A stretch of DNA of 39,807 nt from Clavibacter tessellarius (GTDB lineage: Bacteria; Actinomycetota; Actinomycetes; Actinomycetales; Microbacteriaceae): positions 1 to 39,807 of the forward strand of contig NZ_LQXA01000050.1 of the NCBI RefSeq assembly GCF_001618005.1, written 5' to 3'. This document shows positions 39,777 to 39,807 of this stretch, piece after piece. The translations under genes were made by a program, and so were the position numbers. A model generated the notes under the pieces. That model ran no database searches, was not told the origin of the DNA, and was given only the letters and a program-made list of their open reading frames with translations. Numbering within the stretch: position 1 is the stretch's first letter; each line of letters opens with the position of its first letter.

Positions 39777-39807
39777 CACCCGGCGCGCAGCGCGCACGAC
39801 GGCGGGG

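Overview
The window is chromosomal DNA from a very GC-rich (by eye well above 70% G+C) actinobacterium. The gene content (mycothiol S-conjugate amidase Mca, DUF501, DUF4307, DUF4245 and a DUF6264-like protein, a PhoH-PIN protein, XseA/XseB beside IspH) and the TANNNT promoters placed right at start codons fit Microbacteriaceae, most likely Clavibacter or a close relative. That assignment is inference from families and style, not from a database search. Coding density is high, the longest gap is about 270 bases, and no transposase, integrase, prophage or CRISPR array was seen.

Layout. 86-3978: a FtsB-like septum protein, a DUF501 protein, a membrane-anchored subtilisin-like protease and a type II NADH dehydrogenase, closed by a strong terminator. 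4100-4173: a tRNA with a UAA anticodon and a short variable loop. 4222-5385 (minus): an acyltransferase whose 5' end carries an 8-bp tandem duplication that changes the reading frame. 5592-12195: five mutually overlapping genes, namely GAF-PP2C phosphatase, BcsA-like processive glycosyltransferase, STAS anti-anti-sigma-like protein, HATPase anti-sigma-like kinase, and a secreted GH26-like hydrolase fused to an OpgC-like acyltransferase. This looks like an exopolysaccharide synthesis, trimming and decoration machine with its own phospho-switch, and it is the best candidate for an undescribed system here. 12319-18440: an APC permease, a large Ig-like polytopic protein, a GH1-fold protein lacking both catalytic glutamates, and LemA. 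18456-24841: a YcaQ-like winged-helix protein, a PerM/AI-2E exporter, threonine ammonia-lyase, GreA, DUF4307, Mca and a small membrane protein.

24948-26263 is a cassette of three small secreted-protein genes. Two are clear tandem duplicates with identical promoter-to-start spacing, a near-constant signal peptide and divergent tails, and all three are followed by near-identical hairpins. 26420-29760 is a sugar ABC importer (two permeases and a Tat-lipoprotein binding protein, no ATPase) behind an 18-bp perfect palindrome that looks like a LacI-type operator. 29784-32979 holds a hemolysin III/TrhA protein, a cis-prenyltransferase and PhoH-PIN. A six-gene minus-strand run follows (XseA, XseB, DUF4245, beta-carbonic anhydrase, FumC, small hypothetical protein; 37841 down to 33052). 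IspH and a DUF6264-like protein read the other way at the end.

Two window-wide signals stand out. The octamer palindrome CGGATCCG occurs 22 times by my count, far more than base composition predicts and reminiscent of cyanobacterial HIP1. At least seven genes have a -10 hexamer 6-7 nt before the start codon, implying leaderless mRNAs.
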